The notes below the pieces were generated by a model. The model did not search any database, was not told the origin of the DNA, and saw only the letters and a program-made list of their open reading frames with translations. Shown piece by piece: positions 41,925-52,984 of a stretch of 64,000 nt of DNA. Numbering within the stretch: the stretch's first letter is position 1; every line of letters begins with the position of its first letter. The DNA comes from Bolinopsis microptera (Eukaryota > Ctenophora > Tentaculata > Lobata > Bolinopsidae): contig NC_087078.1 in assembly GCF_026151205.1 (NCBI RefSeq), positions 4,605,675 through 4,669,674 of the forward strand. Reading direction: 5' to 3'. Position numbers and translations under genes: made by a program.

Positions 41925-44555
41925 CTCTACTCACTGTCACCAAGATGTAGCCAACTTCCCTGCTCACTGTCACCAAGATGTAGCCAACTTCCCTGCTCAC
42001 TGTTACCAAGATGTAGCCAACTTCCCTGCTCACTGTCACCAAAATGTATAGCCAACTTCCCTGCTCACTGTTACCAAGATGTAGCCAACTTCCCTGCTCA
42101 CTGTCACCAAAATGTATAGCCAACTTCCCTGCTCACTGTTACCAAGATGTAGCCAACTTCCCTACTCACTGCCACCAAGATGTAGCCAACTTCCCTGCTC
42201 ACTGTTACCAAGATGTATCCAACTTCCCTGCTCACTGTCACCAAGATGTAGCCAACTTCCCTGCTCACTGTCACCAAGATGTAGCCAACTTCCCTGCTCA
42301 CTGTCACCAAAATGTATAGCCAACTTCCCTGCTCACTGTTACCAAGATGTAGCCAACTTCCCTACTCACTGCCACCAAGATGTAGCCAACTTCCCTGCTC
42401 ACTGTTACCAAGATGTATCCAACTTCCCTGCTCACTGTCACGAAGATGTAGCCAACTTCCCTGCTCACTGTCACCAAGATGTAGCCAACTTCCCTGCTCA
42501 CTGTCACCAAGATGTAGCCAACTTCTCTGCTCACTGTCACCAAGATGTAGCCAACTTCCCTGCTCACTGTCACCAAGATGTAGCCAACTTCCCTGCTCAC
42601 TGATACCAAGATGTAGCCAACTTCTCTGCTCACTGTCACCAAGATGTAGCCAACTTCCCTGCTCACTGTCACCAAGATGTAGCCAACTTCCCTGCTCACT
42701 GTTACCAAGATGTAGCCAACTTCTCTGCTCACTGTCACCAAGATGTAGCCAACTTCTCTGCTCACTGTCACCAAGATGTAGCCAACTTCCCTGCTCACTG
42801 TTACCAAGATGTAGCCAACTTCCCTGCTCACTGTCACCAAAATGTATAGCCAACTTCCCTGCTCACTGTTACCAAGATGTAGCCAACTTCCCTGCTCACT
42901 GTCACCAAAATGTATAGCCAACTTCCCTGCTCACTGTTACCAAGATGTAGCCAACTTCCCTACTCACTGCCACCAAGATGTAGCCAACTTCCCTGCTCAC
43001 TGTTACCAAGATGTATCCAACTTCCCTGCTCACTGTCACCAAGATGTAGCCAACTTCCCTGCTCACTGTCACCAAGATGTAGCCAACTTCCCTGCTCACT
43101 GTCACCAAGATGTAGCCAACTTCTCTGCTCACTGTCACCAAGATGTAGCCAACTTCCCTGCTCACTGTCACCAAGATGTAGCCAACTTCCCTGCTCACTG
43201 ATACCAAGATGTAGCCAACTTCCCTGCTCACTGTTACCAAGATGTAGCCAACTTCCCTGCTCACTGTCACCAAGATGTAGCCAACTTCCTGCTCACTGTT
43301 ACCAAGATGTAGCCAACTTCTCTGCTCACTGTCACCAAGATGTAGCCAACTTCTCTGCTCACTGTCACCAAGATGTAGCCAACTTCCCTGCTCACTGTCA
43401 CCAAGATGTAGCCAACTTCCCTGCTCACTGTTACCAAGATGTAGCCAACTTCTCTGCTCACTGTCACCAAGATGTAGCCAACTTCCCTACTCACTGTCAC
43501 CAAGATGTAGCCAACTTCTCTGCTCACTGTTACCAAGATGTAGCCAACTTCCCTGCTCACTGTCACCAAGATGTAGCCAACTTCCCTGCTCACTGCCACC
43601 AAGATGTAGCCAACTTCCCTGCTCACTGTTACCAATATGTAGCCAACTTCCCTGCTCACTGTTACCAAGATGTAGCCAACTTCCCTGCTCACTGTCACCA
43701 AGATGTAGCCAACTTCCCTGCTCACTGTTATATTACTAAGATATAGCTAACTTCCCTGCTCACTGTTACCAAGATGTATCCAACTTCCCTGCTCACTGTC
43801 ACAAAGATGTAGCCAACTTCCCTGCTCACTGTCACCAAGATGTAGCCAACTTCCCTGCTCACTGTCACAAAGATGTATCCAACTTCCCTGCTCACTCTCA
43901 CAAAGATGTAGCCAACTTCCCTGCTCACTGTTACCAAGATGTATCCAACTTCCCTGCTCACTGTCACCAAGATGTAGCCAACTTCCCTGCTCACTGTCAC
44001 CAAGATGTAGCCAACTTCTCTGCTCACTGTTACTAAGATGTAGCCAACTTCCCTGCTCACTGTTACCAAGATGTATCAAAATTCCCTACTCACTGCCACC
44101 AAGATGTAGCTAACTTCCCTGCTCACTGCCACCAAGATGTAGCCAACTTCCCTGCTCACTGTCACCAAGATGTAGCCAACTTCCCTGCTCACTGTCACCA
44201 AGATGTAGCCAACTTCCCTGCTCACTGTCACCAAGATGTAGCCAACTTCCCTACTCATTGTCACCAAGATGTAGCCAACTTCCCTGCTCACTGTTACCAA
44301 GATGTAGCCAACTTCCCTGCTCACTGTCACCAAGATGTATCCAACTTACCTACTCACTGTCACCAAGATGTAGCCAACTTCCCTGCTCACTGTCACCAAG
44401 ATGTAGCCAACTTCCCTGCTCACTGTCACCAAGATGTAGCCAACTTCTCTGCTCACTGTTACCAAGATGTAGCCAACTTCTCTGCTCACTGTTACCAAGA
44501 TGTAGCTCCAACTTCCCTGCTCACTGTCACCAAGATGTATCCAACTTCCCTGCTT
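41925..44555. repeat. 33-bp minisatellite, about 80 copies (2.6 kb)
   Basis: Unit CCAAGATGTAGCCAACTTCC plus CTGCTCACTGTCA. Variants include TTACC, ATCC, TCTC and a 35-bp form (AAAATGTATAGCC). Higher-order duplication is visible: 42044-42310 resembles 42304-42600 and 42842-43200. Because 33 is divisible by three, several frames stay open for 100-280 codons on both strands. Confidence 0.97.
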
Positions 44556-44883
44556 TTAGTATTACGCCCTGGTCGAATTTTTCATAAACATTTCGAGTTT
44601 TATTGGATTTGCGAATACTCTCGGCTTTGAAAGCAATGTTCAGTTAGTAATTCAATTATTACCAAATGCAGCGATTATTTTAATTTTTTGACGAGATAAG
44701 ATATTTGAAACTGACGACTGTCGGTCAAGTTTCAATTCAACTTTTACACACAATTTGTAACTTTGTCTCTCACTTGAAGCTGATATTATGTATAGTACTG
44801 GATATTTACCAGATACTAGATCAATAATTGTAGTCCAAATGTGCAGTAGTCTGTCTTCTTGATTCCCCTGATTCTCAGTTAAG
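44556..44883. other. 5' flank of the ABCG gene
   Basis: AT-rich sequence ending in a possible acceptor (TTCTCAG at 44870-44880) just before the ATG. A 5' UTR intron is possible. No clear promoter element is seen. Confidence 0.35.
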
Positions 44884-47800
44884 ATGGGTGAAGGCTACCA
44901 GCCAATAGAAGATAGTTATGAGACGGATGTCTCTCCTTCATCAGGACAGGAAAATGGAGTCTCCCACGATTTCGAGATGAAGATGGAAGAAGTGAGTAAT
45001 CCTGACACAAATTGTACTATATTCCATTATAATAAAATGATGTATACCATTTTAATAAAATGATACATTGCAGTGCTGGCAAGCACGACCGTCAGCCTTT
45101 TTACCCCAAACCAAAATTCGAGTAGAGTGGACCGTCGCCAGTGTCTTTTTTTTCAAATAAAAAGAAATGATATCGATGTGAATATAGCAACGGGGATAAA
45201 CGGGGCAACGGTCGTGCTTTTGGTAAAAACTCCCATTATAATAAAGTAACATATCCCATTATAATAAAGTAATATATAAAGGTTATAATAAACCTCAGCT
45301 TGACGAGGAAGGGAGGTTCAAGTTATTTTCAAAGATTACACTCTCTTGGAAGGATGTCTCAGTCGCCGCTAATCTTGCTCCTAGTCTATTTGAACGGTGC
45401 AAGAAGACTGATAAACCTACATCTAAAGAGATACTGAAAGGAGGTAAATTGTAAATACAAGCGTGTTCAATAGGTTTACAGTTTACACTGTGTTCAATAG
45501 GAGAAATTCAACCTACTCCGGACTCCCTTACAGGCTAAAAAACATTTTTTTGCCGATAACACTGCTGGTTACCATAGTTACACTACTAGATAACACTGCT
45601 GGTTACCATAGTTACACTACTAGATAACACTGCTGGTTACCATAGTTACACTACTAGATAACACTGCTGGTTACCATAGTTACACTACTAGATAACACTG
45701 CTGGTTACCATAGTTACACTACTAGATAACACTGCTGGTTACCATAGTTACACTACTAGATAACACTGCTGGTTACCATAGTTACACTACTAGATAACAC
45801 TGCTGGTTACCATAGTTACACTACTAGATAACACTGCTGGTTACCATAGTTACACTACTAGATAACACTGCTCATGGTTACCATAGTTACACTACTAGAT
45901 AAATTGTCAGAGAAACTTTTAAACTCTATGTCATGTAGGGTGATTCAGAATCAGTATAACGGACGGAATTCGTGCGGACGCAAGCTCCCACGTACAAAAT
46001 ATTCTCGTTCCTAACCCTTGTCCTTGACTCTTTTGAGTCATGGATCGGGAAAAACTCTTGAAGTTCGGCAATTCCAGTGTAGAGTGACTTATCATGATCG
46101 GGATTTGAAGCATGAAGCCGTAGTATTTTGACACAGTATTTCAGTATCAGGCCTGGTAGAACCAGGTCAGTTTGTAGCGATAATGGGCGCTAGTGGGGCT
46201 GGCAAAACCACTCTCCTCAACACACTGGCTTGCAGGAACAGCAAATCCATCTCTACTTCAGGTTACCATAAATATGGGCTTTATAATTTTAAATCTTTGT
46301 TCTTCCGAAAGTGTTTTCTATTTACTTATTTATTAGCAATGTAGCGTAGTGGGGGGGGGGGGGGGGGGGGGGGGGTATATATAACACATTATTGTTAACA
46401 ATATATATTTAATGTTTCCGAAATAGAAACAAAGTAGAAACGAGACAGAAATGAATTAATTTCAGGTACAATAAAAATAAACGGTAAAGAGATTTCCCAA
46501 TCCAAGATGAAGTTAGTAAGCGCGTACGTGCAGCAAGAAGACTACTTTATAGGAACAATGACAGTCAAGGAAGTAATGATGTTTCATGTGAGTGCTCCCA
46601 GTTATTTAAGAAATGTGTTAAACTTTATAGGACAACGATAATACCTATAATATGCGTCAAGTCTTCTGTCACATCCGATTAGAAGATGTTAAATACTTGG
46701 GTTAAGTTCTGTCAGTTTCATCAAGAAATTATTTGTCAGGCAAATTTACGGATGGATCCTAAAATTTCCGCCGAGGAGAAGCTGAAAAAAGTTGAAGATA
46801 TTTTGGTGATACTGGGGCTCACAAAAGCTCAAGATACTTTAGTTGGATTTCCTACCGGCAAATTACGAGGCATTTCAGGTAAACTGAATTACCTAGTACA
46901 TTATCGAGTACATTATCGTGTACATTATCTGGTACATTATCGGGTACATTGTCGGGTACATTATCTGGTACATTATCGGGTACATTACCGGGTACATTAT
47001 CTGGTACATTATCGGGTACATTACCGGGTACATTATCTGATAAATTATCTGGTACATTATCGGGTACATTATCTGGTACATTATCTGGTACATTATCGGG
47101 TACATTATCGGGTACATTATCTGGTACATTATCGGGTACATTACCGGGTACATTATCTGATACATTATCTGGTACATTATCGGGTACATTATCTGGTACA
47201 TTATCTGGTACATTATCGGGTACATTATCGGGTACATTATCTGGTACATTATCGGGTACATTATCGGGTACATTATCTGGTACATTATCGGGTACATTAC
47301 CTGGTACATTATCTGGTACATTATCGGGTACATTACCTGGTACATTATCTGGTACATTATCGGGTACATTATCGGGTACATTATCTGGTACATTATCGGG
47401 TACATTATCGGGTACATTATCTGGTACATTATCGGGTACATTACCTGGTACATTATCTGGTACATTATCGGGTACATTACCTGGTACATTATCTGGTACA
47501 TTATCGGGTACATTACCTGGTACATTACTTGGTACATTACCAGGTAATGTATCAGGTACATTAGTAGTGGTATATCATTGCTGAATGCTGCATTGTACAG
47601 GTGGAGAGAAAAAAAGATTATCTGTGGGAACGGAGCTTATAATGGACCCTCCCCTTCTCTTTATAGACGAGCCTACATCTGGGCTAGACTCTTTTATGGC
47701 TGGTGAGTTACCTCCCCTCCTATGTCGCCGGTCAAAAATCCAATCGAATGGCAATAGAGGAGTGTCGATATACATTGTAAATACCTGATATATCTGATAT

Positions 47801-50800
47801 ATATCTGATAGCCAGCACTGGGCCCCCGCGGGCCACGAGGTGACTGTGCAATTAAACTTGTTTTGATAAAAATAATAAGGTAACGTCAGAAGTTTCAATA
47901 CCTTACGAGACATATTTATATTCGACATAATTCCGGTGACCGAAATGAATTGGGAACGAAAATAAGGGATTTTTTGCCGAAAACCACCGCATTTCGCACC
48001 CTAAATTAAATCACGGTATTTGGGATTTTTTTTTCATTTCTAATTCTTTATGAAATAAAACTCAATATTTGAGAAAATCAATAGGCACCTCTAACACCGG
48101 CGGTGAAATTTCGGGAGTGGTGGTCGGTGGAGGATAACAAATTGTTATCCTCCACCACTCCCGAAATTTCACCGCCGTGGCAAATGAAATAGTAGCAGAG
48201 CTTGCTGATTTCTAATGGAACGTGTCCAACCGTCATGAAACATATTAATAACTTACTATATTGATTGTAAATCGACAAGTCATAATTAAGTCATAATTAA
48301 AGAAAATACGTGAAAAATAATTTGGGAAAAATAATGATGGTGACCTAAATAGTCCGAAAATATGGTGTTTTTTTTCGGAAAACCACCGACTTTCGTACCT
48401 TTTAAATATGTCTCGTAAGGTATATAGTTTCACCTTCAAAACTATCGAATTAGTGTACAAGTATCTATACTATGAAACGGCGGGATATACCTGGGATACC
48501 TTCTTCAGAGAACGTGGTCACATTGATTAGTAAACTTGCTAAAGCTAACAGGACGATACTCTGCACTATACACCAACCAGCTTCAGAGATATTTCAACTC
48601 TTCGACAGGTTACTGATAATTACTGTGCTTTTCTTTTCAAGGTCGATTAAATCAAAAATTGAAATTGCTAGATTGTTACGATTGCATTCGATATTCAAGT
48701 CTGATATTAATGACACATTGATTTGTGTTGATTAATATAACGTGTCTGACGGCTGACCAGGATATGTGTATAATGTACAATGTACAATGTATAATGTATA
48801 ATGTATGTTGTATAATGTATAATGTATAATGTATAATGTATAATGTATAATGTAATGTCAGGATATGTCTGGTGTCGGAGGGAGAGATAGCGTACATGGG
48901 AGACACAGCTTCAGGACTAGATACCTTCAGCTCGGCTGGATATCCCTGTAAAGATAACTTTAATCCAGCAGATCACTTCGTGTTTACCCTGGCTATACGC
49001 CCGGGCAGCGAGGAGACCTGTAGGGAGAGATGTCAGCATCTTATAAAGCATTACAAACACTCCCAGTTCTACAGCAGTATGAGGGACAAACTAGACTCAT
49101 CTTCGGATAACGCTCCTCTAGTTCTTATCAAGGATCTCAGGTAGCTTCAATTCTTGTGAATAATTTGTACTGCTCAGTTTCTCTTATCTTACTAACATGT
49201 ACTATAATGTATAATGTATAATGTATAGTGTATAACTGCTCAGCAAGGAACGTATTCAGTCCTCTTTGTGGGTACAAGTAGTGGAGAACTTTAGAAGAAG
49301 TCTAACAGGGACAGTCAGGAATCCTGCTTACAGCAAAGCTAGAGTCATGCAGTCCATAGTAAGGCTGCTTGTTTCTGTTATTTTATAAATTGTGTACATT
49401 TATTAGATTCAAATGGCCAGGTTAACTCACAAATAAGAGCATATTTCCCCCGCCCCCTGGCTCCGTCCCCGACCCTCCGGCCCCGACCACCAAAATTGAA
49501 ATTTTTGCAAAAAATCAAAGTTGTATATTTTGCCAATCGCCCAGGTCATAAGATATCGCTTCAAAAATTCTTGTGAGTGTAGCTGATGATCATATTCAAC
49601 TTTTTGGAACAGGATTTCTCTCAATTTTGAATTTTAAGGTATGAAATCTGACCTCAAAGGACTTAGTAACATTTATCGTAAAAATGGGCAAAAAATGGCC
49701 GATTTAAGGCTTAAAATGCCTATAACTTAAAAAGTATCAGTTTTTTTGAAATAATTTTTACAGAATCGTTATCAGCTTGATAAAACAATCAGCCAAAAAA
49801 CGTTTAAAATTACTGAAATATCGGTATAAGAGTGACAGACTTTTTTTTTCGAATGTGCGTACTCTCAAAAAGAATTGTTCAATGCCTCGCCGCGATCAAA
49901 TCTTATTGTTGTAATCTATACTTTCTTAATATGAAGTCAAATCCCGAATCCCGGCAAAAAATGTTTTGGTATATGTCCCCTTAATGCTTTAATGGTAAGC
50001 TCGTTCCAGGTGATCGGGTTACTGATGGGACTGACCTTCCTGAACACACAAAATGACCAAAATGTAGCACAGAACAAGTCGGGAGCTCTGTTCAATCTGA
50101 TAGTTTATTTTACCTTTAACAGCATCGCAACTCAAACCATGGTCAGTGCCTTATTCTTTATTAGTTCCTTTTATTGCAAATTCATTACTGAATCTTCAAA
50201 ACATTCTCGGGCTTCGGAACTCAACCATCAATCTCTTTTCAGTCAATACCAGGCGAATTGCCGGTGATAAAAAGAGAGTACCAAAACGGGATGTACTCAA
50301 CTTTACCATACTTCATATCCAAAATAATTTCTGAGTTACCATTTGTGTTCGGGCTGCCATTTGTTACCATGGCAATATGTTACTTCATGATAGGTGGGTT
50401 CCTAAAATTTAATTTTAAACCTCAATAATATTGTGAACTAAAATAAATTTACTGATCGAGTCTCAATAGTAGAAGAACTCTACTCGGCATCGAGTACTCG
50501 ACACTAAATCAATTTAAAGATACACATTACACACATATTATATTATATATATACACATGTTTAGTACACTCCTATATCTTACCTCTGTATCTTAGTACAC
50601 TCGAGATATCTTTTCAGGATTCAAGAAGACGTTTGTTGCGTTCTTGACCAATGTAGCAGCGTACGGAGGGGTGTCGTGGGTGGGGACTGGCCTAGGTGCG
50701 TTCTTTTTTTCAAAGTGAGAGTCAGTGGCGTAACGAAGGGCCCCGCTGACTCCGCTGTGCGGGGGGGGGGGGGGGGGGGGGCAAAATCGTCGTTTGAATG

Positions 50801-52143
50801 TAAAACAATTTTGAAAAACTTGACGAGGTACTAGCAAAACTGTGCGTTTTGCTCTAGAAACACACTTTTTTGAGATTTTACCGGCTTATCCTCTAAAATC
50901 ACCTAATTTGTTCAATTTTAGGGAGGGGGCGCCAACAGGGGGGCACATTTTCGGCGGGGGCGCCAACGGCCCAACAGGCAACGTTACGCCACTGGCTCTC
51001 ACTGAGAGTTCACTCAGACTTCAGAGCTATACTACTATTACCTGTGCTGCTACTAGTAGTAGTAGTAGTAATTTCTATACTAATATAGTATTATTAATTG
51101 TACTGCTACTAGACACTAGTAGTAGTAGTAGTAGTCTATACTAATATACTACTTTTAGCTGTACTGTTACTAGTAGTAGTAGTCTATACTATTACTACTA
51201 TTACTTCTATTACTTCTATTAATACTATTACTACTATTACCTGTACTGCTACTAGTAGTAGTAGTCTATACTAATATACTACTATTAGCTGTACTGCTAC
51301 TAGTAGTAGTAGTCTATACTATTACTACTATTACTACTATTACCTGTACTGCTACAAGGAACTTTGTGTTGCAGGCTGGCTGGTGGCTACTTGGACTGGA
51401 GACAGTAATATTGCTGGAGCTCTCATAGCACCTCTTATAATGCCCTTCTTCCTTATCGGGGGCTTCTATCAAAACGACCAGTTAGTATATCTTTAATCGT
51501 GTTGTCACGAGCTACCCATATAAGGTAGTGTTGCTATGCCTACATAACCATATAAGGTAGTGTTGCTATGCATACTTAACCATATAAGGTAGTGTTGCTA
51601 TGGTTACAGCATACATTTGTCAGGTCGACGCCAGTCTTTTTGGAACCTATTAAGTACGTTTCTTGGTTTCGTTACGGATTCAGTATGATGATGTCAAACG
51701 AATTCAGTGACTCTCAAATAAGTGAGCAATTTCTATTTTTCTAATAAAATACACTCTGCTAAATTTTAGTTCTGAATTAAACTTGGCGTTTTGTCCCCTG
51801 TCAATGGGTTACTATTGCAAACCTTACAGTTACTAATATTACTACTGTTACTTATTATTACAGGTTGTGATAGGGACCGGTGTGACTTTGTAAACGGCAC
51901 TGACGTTTTGGAAAGGTTTTCTCTAAGCCCCGTAAGTCCTAATCGTACTAATTAAAAACGTAAATTATGCATGTCCTAATTGCAGGGCAACGGGTTTTGA
52001 GCCAGGGTTTATCGGCTACTTTATATTAGACCGTTATATTACAGGAGGAGGTGTGGTGGCCTAACATGGTAGCCTTGGTAACGATAGGAGGTGTCCTCTG
52101 CTTGCTCTCCTGGACCTGTCTGGTTTGCCGCGTCAGGAGATAG
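44884..52143 (+). CDS. ABC transporter subfamily G half-transporter (White type), complete, 16 exons, 652 residues
   Basis: The exons are 44884-44991, 45299-45443, 46145-46261, 46466-46587, 46740-46878, 47601-47702, 48509-48608, 48862-49140, 49244-49358, 50010-50141, 50243-50393, 50618-50695, 51375-51480, 51624-51721, 51864-51931 and 52045-52143. They total 1,959 nt in one frame with GT-AG borders throughout. The nucleotide-binding domain comes first, as in ABCG proteins. It has Walker [10 protein letters not shown] (residues about 99-107), a Q-loop in [13 protein letters not shown], signature SGGEKKR (about 211-217), Walker [13 protein letters not shown] and the H-loop in [14 protein letters not shown]. 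The membrane half (residues about 410-652) has an ABCG-type arrangement with [13 protein letters not shown] before its second helix group. An extracellular loop holds CDRDRC and an NGT sequon. A basic C-terminus (CRVRR) follows. Half-transporters dimerise and export pigment precursors, sterols or other lipids; the substrate cannot be read from sequence. Confidence 0.96.
45068..45226. repeat. Diverged relative of the 16310-16819 foldback in ABCG intron 1
   Basis: Shares GAGTAGAGTGGACCGTCGCC, CCAGTGTCT and AAAGAAATGATAT. GCACGACCGT at its left pairs with ACGGTCGTGC at its right. A similar GCACGACCGTTGCA lies at 14740. Confidence 0.6.
45557..45902. repeat. 33-34 bp minisatellite in ABCG intron 2, about ten copies
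   Basis: Unit TAACACTGCTGGTTACCATA plus GTTACACTACTAGA, almost identical between copies except for one 3-bp insertion. Confidence 0.95.
46351..46375. repeat. Poly(G) tract of 25 bases in ABCG intron 3
   Basis: An uninterrupted G run between a GTAGCGTAGT stretch and TATATATAACAC. Confidence 0.9.
46893..47565. repeat. 12-bp minisatellite in ABCG intron 5, about 55 copies
   Basis: Units GTACATTATCGG and GTACATTATCTG alternate in a regular higher-order pattern. It occupies nearly the whole intron between the exon with GKLRGIS and the exon starting with the ABC signature. Confidence 0.95.
47901..48420. mobile_element. 520-bp TA-flanked inverted-repeat element in ABCG intron 6
   Basis: Ends CCTTACGAGACATATTT and AAATATGTCTCGTAAGG with TA on both sides (47899-47900, 48421-48422). 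GAAAACCACCGCATTTCG and its partner lie further in. The centre (48097-48178) is a second strong palindrome (CGGTGAAATTTCGGGAGTGG and its complement). Confidence 0.85.
48770..48855. repeat. TATAATGTA tandem tract in ABCG intron 7
   Basis: About eight copies of TAATGTATAATG-like units end directly at the acceptor of exon 8. A short similar run lies in intron 8 (49204-49232). Confidence 0.85.
49359..50009. other. ABCG intron 9, no repeat or ORF recognised
   Basis: The longest ABCG intron without an evident array. It is AT-rich with a C-rich patch at 49447-49490. Confidence 0.4.
50723..50994. mobile_element. 272-bp hAT-type MITE in ABCG intron 12
   Basis: Same family as 39198-39487 (CAGTGGCGTAACGAAGGGCC start, AACGTTACGCCACTG end, internal GCGTTTTGCTCTAGA). 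A 22-base G run lies at 50760-50781. The flanks GTGAGAGT and CTCTCACTGAGAGT are partly palindromic, so the target duplication is ambiguous. Confidence 0.9.
51040..51360. repeat. AGT/ACT trinucleotide-rich tract in ABCG intron 12
   Basis: Blocks of (AGT)n and (ACT)n alternate around repeated CTATACTAATATACTACT and CTGTACTGCTACTAGTAG segments. They form four imperfect copies of about 80 bp. Confidence 0.85.
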
Positions 52144-52149
52144 AACACA

Positions 52150-52320
52150 GACTAGTAGTAATTAGTAAACTAGTAGCTGAAAGTTGTAGTGCTACAGACT
52201 AGTAGTAGACTAGTAGCTGAGAGTTGTAGTGCTACAGACTAGTAGTAGACTAGTAGCTGAGAGTTGTAGTGCTACAGACTAGTAGTAGACTAGTAGCTGA
52301 GAGTTACTACAAAGTAGTGA
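52150..52320. repeat. 40-bp tandem repeat in the ABCG 3' UTR, about four copies
   Basis: Unit AGACTAGTAGTAGACTAGTA plus GCTGAGAGTTGTAGTGCTAC, starting just after the stop codon. A possible polyA signal lies near 52808. Confidence 0.9.
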
Positions 52321-52984
52321 GATTATTGCTACTAGAAGTGTATTCCTAGTGTATTACTAGTAGTAGTATTAGCGCATAGGTATCATCGGTACCTATATAC
52401 CTATATACTATATACTACTTCTATTTGTAGCAGCTATAATCCTATCTGTCTGAACGGGATACAAGGAGAGACTTATTTAGATGTACAATATACATTAAAT
52501 GAACATTAAATGTACATTAAATGGATTTGTTTCACTTACATATATATGTATAAAATTTGGATATGTATATATTATTCTAGGTAAACTATAGGTAAAAATA
52601 TAATATTAATCATAAGCTAAAATGTACTAATCTTTGTATTCTAAATGGGGAAAAGAAGAAACATTGTCAGTCAGTCGAGAAAATTGTCAGTCAGGCTATA
52701 TGGCAGCTTTGTAGATGTTGTGACACTGCTAGTAGTGGTCCCATGCTTGCGACTGGAATTGCGGTGTTAATAATATATAACACTGTATTCTAACACTTCG
52801 ATAATTAAAATAAAACAACATCCCAAAGAGTTAACCAGTCCTGCATGAAGGACAACAAAATCTTAAAAAGATGTAAAAGTATAAAGCTAGGGTAAAAGGT
52901 TCTCCTATAAGTATATGTATTAGTGCTTTTCATTCAAACAAGTATTATATAGGCCTGAAATTAAACTTCTTACACCATTTTGTA
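52321..52984. other. Downstream flank of the ABCG gene
   Basis: AT-rich sequence with ATACCTATATAC and TACATTAAATG short repeats at 52380-52520. No gene is seen. Confidence 0.35.

Noticed and set aside
42104..44587. ORFs of 68-278 codons on both strands in the 33-bp array
   Set aside because: They come from a repeat unit divisible by three with no stop codon. They have no unique sequence, splice signals or recognisable protein character.
46686..47584. 292-codon ORF containing an ABCG-like stretch
   Set aside because: The first part is ABCG exon 5 read through its donor; the rest is the intronic 12-bp array.
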